From Pseudomonas sp. GM50 (GTDB lineage: Bacteria; Pseudomonadota; Gammaproteobacteria; Pseudomonadales; Pseudomonadaceae): a stretch of 56,751 nucleotides of DNA. Positions within the stretch are counted from its first letter, which is position 1; each line of letters opens with the position of its first letter. The notes below the pieces were generated by a model. The model ran no database searches, had not been told where the DNA came from, and saw only the letters and a program-made list of their open reading frames with translations. Both the position numbers and the translations under genes were made by a program. Shown piece after piece: positions 17,313-26,499 of this stretch. The stretch spans positions 1 to 56,751 of the forward strand of contig NZ_AKJK01000079.1 in the NCBI RefSeq assembly GCF_000282375.1. The letters are read 5' to 3'.

Positions 17313-18650
17313 ATGACACAGGCAATTGCATCGCCCATCGTTCACGACCTGATCGGCGTCGGTTTCGGCCCTTCGAACCTGGCTCTGGCCATCGCCCTGC
17401 AAGAGCGCGGGCCGAGCCAGGGCGAACTGGATGTGCTGTTTCTCGACAAGCAGGCGGACTACCGCTGGCACGGCAATACCCTGGTCACCCAGAGCGAACT
17501 GCAGATCTCATTCCTCAAGGATCTGGTGACGCTGCGTAACCCGACCAGCCCGTATTCCTTCGTCAACTACCTCAAGCAGCACGGTCGTCTGGTGGACTTC
17601 ATCAACCTCGGCACCTTCTATCCGTGCCGCATGGAGTACAACGACTACCTGCGCTGGGTCGCCGGGCAATTTACCGAGCAGAGCCGCTACGGCGAGGAAG
17701 TGCTGGCCATTGAACCGGTGCTGCACCACCAGCAGGTCGAAGCACTGCGGGTGATCTCGCGTGATACGCAAGGTCAGCAGCATGTACGCACCACTCGTTC
17801 GGTAGTGGTCAGCGCCGGCGGTACACCGCGCATTCCCGAAGCGTTCAAGGCACTGAAGGATGACGGCCGGGTGTTCCACCACTCCCAGTACCTGGAACGC
17901 ATGGCCAGGCAGCCATGCGTGAACAACCAACCGATGAACATTGCGATCATCGGCGGCGGTCAGAGTGCGGCGGAAGCCTTCATCGACCTGAACGACAGCT
18001 TCCCGTCGGTGCAGGTGGACATGATCCTGCGTGGCTCGGCCCTGAAACCGGCCGATGACAGCCCCTTCGTCAATGAAGTGTTCTCGCCGGAGTTCACCGA
18101 CCTGGTGTTCCAGCAGGCCAGCAGCGAACGCGAGCGCCTGGTCAACGAGTACCACAACACCAACTATTCGGTGGTGGACATCGACCTGATCGAACGCATC
18201 TACGGCATCTTCTACCGGCAGAAAGTCTCGGGCATCGCACGCCATGCGTTCCGTACCCTGACCACCGTCGAAAAAGCCACCGCCACGGAGCGCGGTATCG
18301 AGTTGGCGACGCGCAACAACGCCACTGGCGAAGTCACGGTTAGTCGTTACGACGCCGTGGTACTGGCCACCGGTTACGAGCGTCAGATGCACCGCAAGTT
18401 GCTGGCGCCGCTTGCACAGTACCTGGGCGATTTCGAGGTCGATCGCAACTACAAACTGATCACCGACGAGCGTTGCAAGGCCGGTATCTACATGCAGGGC
18501 TTCTGCCAGGCCAGCCACGGCTTGAGCGACACCTTGCTGTCGATCCTGCCGATCCGCGCCGATGAAATTGCCGGCTCGTTGTATGAACATGGCAAGTCGC
18601 GTGGGCATGGTCGGTCGGTGATGGATTTGTTGTTGGCCACAGCGAGCTGA
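17313..18650 (+). CDS. pvdA: PvdA, L-ornithine N5-monooxygenase
   Basis: 445 residues from the ATG at 17313, with AGAGGA 8 bp upstream. PvdA is the FAD- and NADPH-dependent enzyme that makes N5-hydroxyornithine for the hydroxamate ligands of pyoverdine. Visible are the FAD motif GVGFGPSNLALA (about 14-25), the substrate segment HGNTLVTQSELQISFLKD (about 52-69), the NADPH motif GGGQSAAE near 214 and the late ATGYE motif near 356. Length matches PAO1 PvdA (443). It is monocistronic, with its own PvdS box and a REPIN after it. Confidence 0.96.
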   Translation: MTQAIASPIVHDLIGVGFGPSNLALAIALQERGPSQGELDVLFLDKQADYRWHGNTLVTQSELQISFLKDLVTLRNPTSPYSFVNYLKQHGRLVDFINLGTFYPCRMEYNDYLRWVAGQFTEQSRYGEEVLAIEPVLHHQQVEALRVISRDTQGQQHVRTTRSVVVSAGGTPRIPEAFKALKDDGRVFHHSQYLERMARQPCVNNQPMNIAIIGGGQSAAEAFIDLNDSFPSVQVDMILRGSALKPADDSPFVNEVFSPEFTDLVFQQASSERERLVNEYHNTNYSVVDIDLIERIYGIFYRQKVSGIARHAFRTLTTVEKATATERGIELATRNNATGEVTVSRYDAVVLATGYERQMHRKLLAPLAQYLGDFEVDRNYKLITDERCKAGIYMQGFCQASHGLSDTLLSILPIRADEIAGSLYEHGKSRGHGRSVMDLLLATAS

Positions 18651-18675
18651 GATTTGTGGCGGCTGTGAGGCCGCC

Positions 18676-18768
18676 ATCGCGAGCAGGCTCGCTCCCACAT
18701 TTGATCTCCGTCTTACACAAATGCTGTGTTCACTGAGGATCCACTGTGGGAGCGAGCCTGCTCGCGAT
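18676..18768. repeat. REPIN after pvdA
   Basis: Arms ATCGCGAGCAGGCTCGCTCC (18676-18699) and the complement (18745-18768). It lies directly after pvdA and probably forms the 3' end structure of its transcript. Confidence 0.85.
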
Positions 18769-18895
18769 AGGGCCCTGCAAAGCACCACAAATCTAAAATC
18801 CTGAACCCTCCTGAAGAATCCCGCGCTGCAACGGCGCGGCGAACCCCGGCCCGTCCCTGTGAACCACATGCCGATGGGATAAGTGACACAGCTTT

Positions 18896-18909
18896 TAGGA
18901 AACGTCCTA
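18896..18909. promoter_or_regulatory. BvgA-like inverted heptad site
   Basis: TAGGAAACGTCCTA matches 12 of 14 bases of the inverted heptads TAGGAAA/TTTCCTA bound by Bordetella BvgA at the fha promoter. A weaker site (CAGAACGCTTCCTT, 8 of 14) abuts it. It lies about 70 bp before the first gene of a Bvg-like operon, suggesting autoregulation. The comparison rests on remembered consensus. Confidence 0.5.
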
Positions 18910-18977
18910 CAGAACGCTTCCTTGGTCTTGCGTAGTCTTGCCGCCTCACTCATCAGTCATTGAACTGGAGGCACGCG

Positions 18978-19415
18978 ATGACCAACAAAGCCTTGCGTAT
19001 CCTGATCGCCGACGAACAGCATTTTCACCGGATGAAAACCGAACGGCTGTTCAATCAGCTCGATTACTACCGGGTAGCGCCGGTGCAAAACCTTGCGCAA
19101 ATGCTGATTCTGGTCGAGTACGGCTGCGAGCCATTTGATCTGGTGGTCATCAATGCTTCACTGGCGGGAGGGGCATTGGACCTGCCCGGGTTCTTCCTCG
19201 ATAACCGCCAGGTTCACCACGCCTTGATTTACGATGGCCTGCCGGCACAACTGGCGCCAACTTCTGCCGTCGGTGTTGAGCAGAAGGTTCAGATAAGCCA
19301 CGCGGCGCTGCCGGATTTTGCGTCCATTCAACGGCTGATGGCGTTCATCGATCCGCCTGCGTGTGAAGCTGCACAGCCCCCGGTGTATGCGCGGTATCTG
19401 CATCAGATCGGTTGA
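18978..19415 (+). CDS. Degenerate CheY-like receiver protein
   Basis: 145 residues, starting at the ATG 6 bp after GGAGG. The N-terminal part looks like a response-regulator receiver (RILIADEQHFHRMK, then FDLVVINASL). The acidic pocket is kept as D-E, but the position of the phospho-aspartate is Asn (VVINA), so normal phosphorylation is unlikely. The later beta strand is HHALIYDGL. No output domain follows. It may be a stand-alone binding partner of the downstream kinase or regulator. The gene is followed by 153 bp and then the LuxR-type regulator on the same strand. Confidence 0.75.
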   Translation: MTNKALRILIADEQHFHRMKTERLFNQLDYYRVAPVQNLAQMLILVEYGCEPFDLVVINASLAGGALDLPGFFLDNRQVHHALIYDGLPAQLAPTSAVGVEQKVQISHAALPDFASIQRLMAFIDPPACEAAQPPVYARYLHQIG

Positions 19416-19568
19416 TTCCGGGGTTACCGTTCGTCGGTACTATCATTTCTGTCAGGTACATTCTTTCTGCCTTCCATGCAAAAGTCTTAGCGCAGCCGTT
19501 GCGTCCGGTTCGTCGTTATCCGGCGTGCATTGGTGCGCAATCGTCAGATCTTTGCACAGGGAATTACC

Positions 19569-20189
19569 ATGAAGTCAGTGCTGATTGTGGACGATCATCC
19601 GGTGGTACGCGCCGCAGTCAAAATCGTATTGGAGAAGGAGGGTTTCAAACGGATTTATGAGGCGTCCAGCGGTAGCGAGGCGTTGTCGATGCTCCGAGAG
19701 CATTCACCCACGCTGGTGGTGCTGGATCTGGTCATGCCCGAGGGCGATGGGCTGGATGTGCTGGAGCGGATCAAGGCCTGTGACTTGTCGTGCCTGGTGC
19801 TGGTGTTCTCGTCGCTGGACCCGTGGTTCTTTCAGGAGCGTTGCATGCGCGCCGGGGCCATGGCGTATGTCGCCAAGACCAACGTCCTGAGTCAATTGCA
19901 AAAAGCCGTGCATGCGGTCATGACCGGTTACACCTATTTTGCGCGGCTGCCTTCGGGATCGCAGGACGCCCTGCAACGCAGCGAAAAACAGATGATCGAC
20001 AAACTCTCCAACCGCGAACTGACCATCCTGCAATACCTGGCCCGGGGCACGAGCAACAAGGCCATCGCCGAGCTTATGCACCTGAGTCACAAGACTGTCA
20101 GCACCTATAAAACCCGCTTGATCGAAAAGCTCGGGGTGAACGCGGCGGTGCACTTGCGCGACTTCGCCAAGCGTAATCATCTGATCTGA
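19569..20189 (+). CDS. LuxR-type response regulator (BvgA/EvgA/RocA-like)
   Basis: 206 residues from the ATG at 19569, preceded by AGGGAA. The receiver domain (about 1-120) has acidic pair VDDH, phospho-Asp in VVLDLVMPEGDG near 54 and the conserved Lys in YVAKTN near 104. The DNA-binding LuxR helix-turn-helix (about 142-200) has LSNRELTILQYLARG and HKTVSTYKTRL. The stop codon is directly followed by the start of the hybrid kinase, so the two are almost certainly a pair. Targets are unknown; the upstream inverted heptads are a candidate. Confidence 0.9.
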   Translation: MKSVLIVDDHPVVRAAVKIVLEKEGFKRIYEASSGSEALSMLREHSPTLVVLDLVMPEGDGLDVLERIKACDLSCLVLVFSSLDPWFFQERCMRAGAMAYVAKTNVLSQLQKAVHAVMTGYTYFARLPSGSQDALQRSEKQMIDKLSNRELTILQYLARGTSNKAIAELMHLSHKTVSTYKTRLIEKLGVNAAVHLRDFAKRNHLI

Positions 20190-23100
20190 GTGAACCCGAT
20201 CATGCGCATGTTGCTGTTGGCCTTGGCACTGAGTCTTTTAACGCAGTTGCCTGCGGCGACGGCCGACGAGCCGCAGCGGTTGCAATTGCTGGGGCGCTCC
20301 ACAGCGGAGGGTTTTCAGGTCAAGCTGGATGAAAAGGACTGGCAATGGCTACGCGATAAACGGGTCCTGCGCCTGGGGGTGACGGGGGCGGACTACCCAC
20401 CATTCGAGTTAACACGCCACCGCGATGAGCTGGAAGGCATCACCGCCGATTACGCCGAGCTGCTGGGGCAACTGCTGCACGTCAAGATCGTCGTGCTGCG
20501 TTATGCCACTCGTGAGGCCGCCATGGACGCCCTCAAACGCCATGAACTGGATCTGCTCGGCACCTCGAACAACTTCGAGGCGGCCGACCCCGCGCTGACC
20601 CGGTCCCGAGCCTATGCCGAAGATCAGCCGATGCTGGTCACTCGACTGGACGAGCGAATGCCCGGCGACCTTGCCGGCAAACGCATCGCCATGGTCGAGG
20701 ACTATTTGCAGGCGCAGACGGTTGAAGCGTTTTATCCCGATGCAAGTTTGCAGCTCTATCCTTCGGCACTCGACGCGCTCGGAGCAGTAGCGTTCGGGCC
20801 AGACGATGTGTACCTCGGGGATTTCATCAGCGCCAATTATCTGATCAACAACAACTACCTCAATAACGTTCATCTGGCGGGGCCTTCCGGTCTGGATGCC
20901 AATCCGTTCGGCTTCGCTTTGGCGGTGGATAATCCGCATCTCAAAAGCATCGTCGACAAGGCTCTGGCGGCGATTCCGATGGACCAACGCGCGGTCATCG
21001 AGGTGCGCTGGAGTGCCGGCAGGGCTAATACGGCCGGTCAACAGCCGGTGCGTTTGAGCCCCAGTGAACAACGTTGGCTGGAGCGGCATCCGACGGTCAC
21101 TGTCGGCGCGATTGATAACTTTGCCCCGCTGACGTTCTACGATGCCCAAGGTCGGCTCAGCGGGTTGACCGCGCAGTTGCTGACGCTGATCAGCCAGCGC
21201 AGCGGCTTGAGTTTCCAGGTGCAACGCGGCCACTCACTGGACCGGCAAATCGAGCAACTGCGGGACGGCGAGATCGACCTGTTGCCCGTGGTCACGCCCA
21301 GTACAGAGCGTGAAGACGCGTTGCTCTTCACCCGCGCCTATATCAGCAATCCGTTTGTGCTGGTCAGTGCAACTACCCAAGGCAGCCCCAGGACGCTGGA
21401 CGATCTGGCCGGTAAACGCCTGGCAATTTATCGTGGTCATCCGTTGTTCGGGTTTATCCAGGCCCGGGCGCCGCAAGTGCGTCTGGTCGAAGTGCAAAGC
21501 CCGGCCGAGGGCATGGACCGGGTGAACAAGGGGCAGGCTGATGCGACACTCAGTTCGTTGATCGTCGCCCGTTACCTGATCGCTCGGCATTACCGTGATC
21601 GTCTGCGCGTCAGCAGCACCGTGGGTGATCAACCTGCCCGCATTGCCTTGGCCACCGACCGCGGCGCGCTGGAGTTGCACTCGATTCTGAACAAGGCGTT
21701 GTTGAGCATTTCGCCTCAGGAAATGGACGATCTGGTGGCCCGCTGGAGTCATGATGTGGTGCTGGATGACAGCTATTGGCTGCGCCATCGTCAGGGCATT
21801 CTTCAAGCGTTTGCCGTGGCTGGCGCCTTGCTGTTGCTCGCCATGGGCTGGATCGCCTGGCAGCGTCGGCAGATCCGCCAGCGTCAGCAGTGGTTGCAGC
21901 AATTGCAGGATGCCAAGAACGAGGCGGACGATGCCAACCGCGCCAAAACCACCTTTCTGGCGACCATGAGTCATGAGATTCGCACACCGATGAGCGCCCT
22001 GATCGGCATGCTCGAACTGGCCCTGAAACGTGCGGACGAGGGCGTCACCGATCGTTTTGCCATTGAGGTAGCGTCCGATGCTGCACAACAATTGCTGGCG
22101 CTGATCGGTGACATTCTGGACATCGCCCGCATCGAGTCCGGGCATTTATCCCTGACACCTGAGCGGGCCAATCTTCGGCGGCTGGTGGAATCGGTGTGTG
22201 GGGTTTTCGAAGGCCTTGCACGGCAGAATGGGCTGGCGTGGCGAGTCGATCTGGATGAACACAGCGACTGCGACGTGTTGCTCGACCCCACCCGTTTCAA
22301 GCAGGTGCTGTCCAACCTGCTGAGCAACGCCATCAAGTTCACCCGTGAGGGCGAGGTGAGCCTGACGCTGCGGGTGACGCCTGTTACGCCGGGGCATCTG
22401 GCGGTCAGTGTGCGCATTGAAGACACTGGCATTGGCATCAGCGACGTTGACCGGCAACGGTTGTTCAGCCCGTTCGCCCAAGCCAGCAATAACCAGCAGT
22501 CAGCTCGCGGCGGCTCCGGGTTGGGCCTGGTAATCAGCCGTACCCTGTGCGAAATGATGGGCGGCCAGTTGCAACTCGACAGCGTCCTTGGGCAAGGCAC
22601 ACAGGTCGACATCACCCTTGAGCTGATCGCACTGCAACCGTTGCCTTCCATTGCGCCAGTGGGCAGCGGGGTGCAGATGCCGACGCGGCCACTGACGATT
22701 CTGGTGGTCGACGATCACCCGGCTAATCGTTTGTTGCTTTCATGGCAACTGAGCCACCTGGGGCATCGTGTTCTGGAGGCTGAAGAGGGTGCCCGGGGGC
22801 TGGAGCTGTGGCGCGAACATGAGTTCGATCTGGTGGTTACCGACTGCAATATGCCCAGGCTCAGTGGTTATGAACTGGCGGGTGCAATCCGCGATGAAGA
22901 GCGCGCCCAGGGATTACCGTCGACGCTGATTCTGGGGTTTACCGCCAATGCGCAGCCCGAGGAAAAAGTCCGCTGCCTGGAGGCAGGCATGGACGACTGT
23001 CTGTTCAAACCCATCCTGCTGGCAGACTTGAGCGCATGGCTGGCGTCCAGGTTTGTGAGCCAGTTGCCAGAGACGCTCGAAGAGCAACCCACGCCCGAGA

Positions 23101-23432
23101 TGGACCTGAGCGGCCTGGAGCAATACGTCGGTGTGGACCGCACGCTGCTCGATCAGCTGGTGCGCGAACTGGCGGTGACCAACCGGGTTGATCGGGATGA
23201 TCTGCTCGAGGCGCACGCCAGTGGCAATCGTCATGACCTGCAAGCCTTGGCGCACCGCATCAAGGGCAGTGCGCGCATGGTCCGGGCGGTGCGTTTGATC
23301 GAGCAGTGCGAGCAACTGGAGCGTGTCATCGATGAGGGGAACACGGTGCTGCTCGACGAAGCCGTCGATCAGCTGCAGCACGCTATGTCATCGCTGGACA
23401 AACACTTGAGCCCGGATTTGAGCCAGGGCTGA
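20190..23432 (+). CDS. BvgS-like hybrid sensor histidine kinase
   Basis: 1080 residues from GTG at 20190; ATGs at 20202 and 20208 are possible starts of the same signal peptide. After the signal come two tandem SBP_bac_3 (Venus flytrap) domains (about 45-270 and 285-515), a membrane helix (about 537-558), HisKA with phospho-His in ATMSHEIRTPMS near 594, and HATPase (SNLLSNAIKF, DTGIGIS, GGSGLGLV). A receiver follows with Asp in VVTDCNMPRLSG near 884, then an HPt domain with His in LAHRIKGSAR near 1020. This is the Bvg/Evg phosphorelay layout. Unlike BvgS, only about 35 residues lie between the membrane helix and HisKA, so there is no PAS domain. The ligand is unknown. Confidence 0.92.
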   Translation: MNPIMRMLLLALALSLLTQLPAATADEPQRLQLLGRSTAEGFQVKLDEKDWQWLRDKRVLRLGVTGADYPPFELTRHRDELEGITADYAELLGQLLHVKIVVLRYATREAAMDALKRHELDLLGTSNNFEAADPALTRSRAYAEDQPMLVTRLDERMPGDLAGKRIAMVEDYLQAQTVEAFYPDASLQLYPSALDALGAVAFGPDDVYLGDFISANYLINNNYLNNVHLAGPSGLDANPFGFALAVDNPHLKSIVDKALAAIPMDQRAVIEVRWSAGRANTAGQQPVRLSPSEQRWLERHPTVTVGAIDNFAPLTFYDAQGRLSGLTAQLLTLISQRSGLSFQVQRGHSLDRQIEQLRDGEIDLLPVVTPSTEREDALLFTRAYISNPFVLVSATTQGSPRTLDDLAGKRLAIYRGHPLFGFIQARAPQVRLVEVQSPAEGMDRVNKGQADATLSSLIVARYLIARHYRDRLRVSSTVGDQPARIALATDRGALELHSILNKALLSISPQEMDDLVARWSHDVVLDDSYWLRHRQGILQAFAVAGALLLLAMGWIAWQRRQIRQRQQWLQQLQDAKNEADDANRAKTTFLATMSHEIRTPMSALIGMLELALKRADEGVTDRFAIEVASDAAQQLLALIGDILDIARIESGHLSLTPERANLRRLVESVCGVFEGLARQNGLAWRVDLDEHSDCDVLLDPTRFKQVLSNLLSNAIKFTREGEVSLTLRVTPVTPGHLAVSVRIEDTGIGISDVDRQRLFSPFAQASNNQQSARGGSGLGLVISRTLCEMMGGQLQLDSVLGQGTQVDITLELIALQPLPSIAPVGSGVQMPTRPLTILVVDDHPANRLLLSWQLSHLGHRVLEAEEGARGLELWREHEFDLVVTDCNMPRLSGYELAGAIRDEERAQGLPSTLILGFTANAQPEEKVRCLEAGMDDCLFKPILLADLSAWLASRFVSQLPETLEEQPTPEMDLSGLEQYVGVDRTLLDQLVRELAVTNRVDRDDLLEAHASGNRHDLQALAHRIKGSARMVRAVRLIEQCEQLERVIDEGNTVLLDEAVDQLQHAMSSLDKHLSPDLSQG

Positions 23433-23435
23433 AAC

Positions 23436-24239
23436 TCAATCCCACTGCGGCGCAATGCCTTTGGGGCTGGTCAGCCGCTGACCGCGATCCAGGCCCGCGA
23501 TCAGCGCCATGTCGGCGTCGCTCAGGGTCAGGGCGCAGGCCTGCAGATTGCCTTGCAGGTTGGCGCGTTTGGTCGAGGAAGGAATCACCGCGTACCCAAG
23601 CTGCATGGCCCACGCCAGCGTGACTTGGGCCGGTGTCGCCTGAAGGCGATCGGCGATCTGCTGGATGAGCGGATCCTTCAGCACTTCGCCGTAGGCCAGG
23701 GTCATGTAAGAGGTGATCCGGATGCCTTGGCTTTGGGCGAATTCGACCACCTTGCGGTTTTGCAGGTACGGGTGCAGCTCGATCTGGTTGGTGGCGATGT
23801 TCTCGGCACCGATGGCAGCAATGGCCTGTTGCATCAGGTCGACCGTGAAGTTGGATACGCCAATCTGTCGGGTCAGGCCCAGTTGTTTGGCTTGGAGTAA
23901 GGCGCCCATGAATTCTTCGACCGGGACCTGATCTTCCGGCGACGGCCAGTGGATCAGCGTCAGGTCCAGGTAATCGGTTTGCAGCTTGTTCAGGCTCTCT
24001 TTGAGGCTGTCGATCAACCGGTCTTTGGCAAAGTTGGCGACCCAGATTTTGCTGGTGATGAACAGCTCGTCGCGAGCAATGCCGCTGGCAGCGATGGCCT
24101 GGCCAACCTCGGCTTCGTTTTCGTAGATTTGCGCGGTATCGATGACTCGGTAGCCCAGCTCAAGACCGGTGCTCACCGAATCGATGACCACTTGGCCTTG
24201 CAAGCGAAAGGTACCAAGACCGAATGCGGGGATAGACAT
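23436..24239 (-). CDS. dkgB: DkgB, aldo-keto reductase (2,5-diketo-D-gluconate reductase B type)
   Basis: 267 residues from the Met at 24239, which has GGAG 7 bp upstream. It follows E. coli DkgB nearly throughout from memory: N-terminal AFGLGTFRLQ, ELGYRVIDTAQIYENEAEVG with the catalytic Asp and Tyr, LIHWPSP with the catalytic His, IGVSNF, ATNQIELHPYLQ and the NADPH-binding VIPSSTKR. Length is identical (267). It reduces ketones and aldehydes such as diketogluconate or methylglyoxal with NADPH. The gene is convergent with the hybrid kinase, 3 bp from its stop. Confidence 0.92.
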   Translation of the reverse strand: MSIPAFGLGTFRLQGQVVIDSVSTGLELGYRVIDTAQIYENEAEVGQAIAASGIARDELFITSKIWVANFAKDRLIDSLKESLNKLQTDYLDLTLIHWPSPEDQVPVEEFMGALLQAKQLGLTRQIGVSNFTVDLMQQAIAAIGAENIATNQIELHPYLQNRKVVEFAQSQGIRITSYMTLAYGEVLKDPLIQQIADRLQATPAQVTLAWAMQLGYAVIPSSTKRANLQGNLQACALTLSDADMALIAGLDRGQRLTSPKGIAPQWD

Positions 24240-24386
24240 CAATGACTCCAGGGGTTGCAGTGGGAATGAGCGGGAGTATCCCCGGCTGGACCCTTGAGAA
24301 AAACCGCTGGTTGGGCAAAGCACTGTTTACCGCAAGTCATGAATGGGTGACATGTCAGGGGTATTGATGGTGCCTGATCTGACGCT

Positions 24387-24461
24387 ATCGCGAGCAGGCT
24401 CGCTCCCACACTGGATCTACGTAAACCACAGATCCCTTGTGGGAGCGAGCCTGCTCGCGAT
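24387..24461. repeat. REPIN between dkgB and the LysR gene
   Basis: Arms ATCGCGAGCAGGCTCGCTCC (24387-24410) and the complement (24438-24461) with a 27-base loop. It lies between the end of the LysR gene and the start of dkgB. Confidence 0.85.
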
Positions 24462-24492
24462 AGCCACGACTCGGTGTCGGGTTTTAACCCGC

Positions 24493-25401
24493 CTAAGCAA
24501 TATCGCTATGACTGAATTCCTCGCCCAGAAAGTCGATCAAGGTCCGTACCGACGGCAACAATCCGCGTCGTGAGGGGAAGATCGCGTGCACGATCCCGCA
24601 CTTGGGTGTCCAGCCCGGCACCAGTTCCACCAGGTGGCCGGCGGCAATCTCATCACGCACTACCACACTCGGCAGGTGGGCGATGCCGATGCCGGCGAGC
24701 ACCGCGTGACGCAAGGCCAGCAAGTCGTCGGTGACCATTCGCGGGGTATGACGAATCAGCGCGCTGGCGCCATCGGCACCGAACAACTCCCACTGATATT
24801 CACGCTGCGCGCCACCCCAATGCACGCTCGGCAGACCGCTGAGATCAGCCGGCGTGGCCGGTGACGACAAGCGCTGCACAAATGCCGGACTCCCCACCAG
24901 GCATTGGGTGCTGTTGCCCAGCACTTTCATCACCATGTCGGTGTTTTCCAACGGCGGAAAGCGCACGCGCAGCGCGATATCGAACCCTTCGTGGATCAGG
25001 TCGACCCGGCGGTTGGTGCTTTCGATGAACAACTCCACCAACGGGTATTTGAGCATGTAGCGGGTCAGCATCGGCCCGACCCAGGTGTTCAGCAGCGCGG
25101 TCGGGCAACTGATGCGCACCAGGCCCTGGGGTTCGGAGCGATTGCGTTCGATCAGCTCGGCGGCGCTTTCGGCTTCGACCCGCATGGCCAGGCAACGCTG
25201 GTAATAGGCCTGGCCGATTTCGGTCAGCGAGCAATGCCGGCTGCTGCGGTGCAGCAGGCGCACGCCGAGGCGTTCTTCGAGCTCGGCAATGCGTCGGCTG
25301 AGCTTGGATTTGGGCATGTCCAGCGCGCGCCCGGCCGGGGCGAAACCGCGGTGCTCCACCACTTGGGTGAAGTAGTACAGGGTGTTGAGGTCTTCCACCA
25401 T
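24493..25401 (-). CDS. LysR-family transcriptional regulator
   Basis: 302 residues. The N-terminal winged helix-turn-helix (about 1-65) reads DLNTLYYFTQVVEHRGFAPA and KLSRRIAELEERLGVRLL. A substrate-binding-like effector domain (about 92-295) follows, as in the CrgA/AaeR-type group. It is divergent from the pirin gene, and the palindrome at 25402-25419 touches its start codon. It likely controls itself and pirin, possibly also ycaC. The effector is unknown. Confidence 0.9.
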   Translation of the reverse strand: MVEDLNTLYYFTQVVEHRGFAPAGRALDMPKSKLSRRIAELEERLGVRLLHRSSRHCSLTEIGQAYYQRCLAMRVEAESAAELIERNRSEPQGLVRISCPTALLNTWVGPMLTRYMLKYPLVELFIESTNRRVDLIHEGFDIALRVRFPPLENTDMVMKVLGNSTQCLVGSPAFVQRLSSPATPADLSGLPSVHWGGAQREYQWELFGADGASALIRHTPRMVTDDLLALRHAVLAGIGIAHLPSVVVRDEIAAGHLVELVPGWTPKCGIVHAIFPSRRGLLPSVRTLIDFLGEEFSHSDIA

Positions 25402-25419
25402 CGTTCTCCAAATAGAACG
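25402..25419. promoter_or_regulatory. Inverted repeat at the LysR start, probable operator
   Basis: CGTTCT-N6-AGAACG is a perfect inverted repeat directly beside the start codon of the LysR gene and about 90 bp before pirin. Its place fits an autorepression site. Confidence 0.5.
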
Positions 25420-25506
25420 CTAAGGCCGATTTTTGCAGTTTAGCGCACCAAAGGCGCCGGTTTTAAGCTTTGTCCATCGCGTCACACAACAGATTTGGAG
25501 GAAAAG

Positions 25507-26373
25507 ATGAAAAACATCATCGGTATCTACACCAGCCCACGACCTCACTGGGTCGGCGACGGTTTTCCGGTTCGCACACTGTTTTCCTACGACAACCTGG
25601 GCAAACACATCAGCCCGTTTCTGCTGCTGGATCACGCTGGCCCCGCCGAATTCACCCCGACCACCGAGCGTCGTGGCGTTGGTCAGCATCCGCACCGCGG
25701 TTTCGAAACCGTGACTATCGTCTACAAGGGCGAAGTGGAACACCGCGACTCTACCGGCAGTGGCGGCAAGATCGGCCCCGGCGACGTGCAATGGATGACC
25801 GCGGCTTCGGGGATTCTCCATGAAGAGTTCCACTCCGAAGGTTTCGCCAAGAGCGGCGGCACCCTGGAAATGGTGCAGCTGTGGGTCAACCTGCCGGCCA
25901 GGGACAAGATGGCCGAGCCCGGTTACCAGACAATTCTCGACGCTGACATTCCGAGCATTCCACTGAAGAACAACGCTGGCAGCCTGCGCTTGATCGCCGG
26001 TGAGTTCGAAGGCCATCGCGGCCCGGCGCGCACTTTCACGCCGATCGACGTGTGGGACGTTCGCTTGAACGCCGGCAAGTTGCTGACCCTGGATCTGCAC
26101 GAAGGGCGCAACACCGCACTGGTGGTGCTGCGCGGCACGGTTCAGGTCAACGGTGTGGAACTGGTGCGAGAAGGGCAGTTGGCGTTGTTCGAGCGCGACG
26201 GTGATCAGCTCAGTCTGCAAGCCAATAACGACGCCGTGGTGTTGCTGCTAAGCGGCGAGCCGATTGACGAGCCCATTGTTGGCCACGGTCCGTTCGTGAT
26301 GAACACCGAGCAAGAAATTCACCAGGCCTTTGCCGACTTCCAGTCGGGACGCTTTGGTCGGATGAGTGATTGA
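25507..26373 (+). CDS. Pirin-family cupin protein
   Basis: 288 residues from the ATG at 25507 (GGAGG 5 bp upstream). It is a bicupin of the pirin family. The N-terminal cupin carries the metal-binding set: HPHRGFETVT gives two His, EVEHRDS a third, and the WMTAASGILHEE segment follows. The C-terminal pirin domain includes FTPIDVWDVRLNAG. Some relatives are quercetin dioxygenases, others transcription cofactors; the substrate here is unknown. It is followed by ycaC on the same strand after 126 bp. Confidence 0.9.
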   Translation: MKNIIGIYTSPRPHWVGDGFPVRTLFSYDNLGKHISPFLLLDHAGPAEFTPTTERRGVGQHPHRGFETVTIVYKGEVEHRDSTGSGGKIGPGDVQWMTAASGILHEEFHSEGFAKSGGTLEMVQLWVNLPARDKMAEPGYQTILDADIPSIPLKNNAGSLRLIAGEFEGHRGPARTFTPIDVWDVRLNAGKLLTLDLHEGRNTALVVLRGTVQVNGVELVREGQLALFERDGDQLSLQANNDAVVLLLSGEPIDEPIVGHGPFVMNTEQEIHQAFADFQSGRFGRMSD

Positions 26374-26499
26374 AATCATTGTTGTAGCGCTGTGGCGTGC
26401 CGGGTTTGGCTGACTACGCTTGCCTGGCCACGTTTAAACGAAAAATCAGAGTTCACTTCCGCCGGCCTGTTCGGCATCGAAAAAAGCGAGGATTACCCC

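Larger units (their letters stand above)
18651..18977. other. Intergenic region pvdA to the receiver gene
   Basis: 327 bases without a supported gene. It holds a REPIN (18676-18768), then about 125 bases of unmarked sequence, then the BvgA-like inverted heptad at 18896-18909 and the ribosome site GGAGG (18967-18971) of the next gene. Confidence 0.7.
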
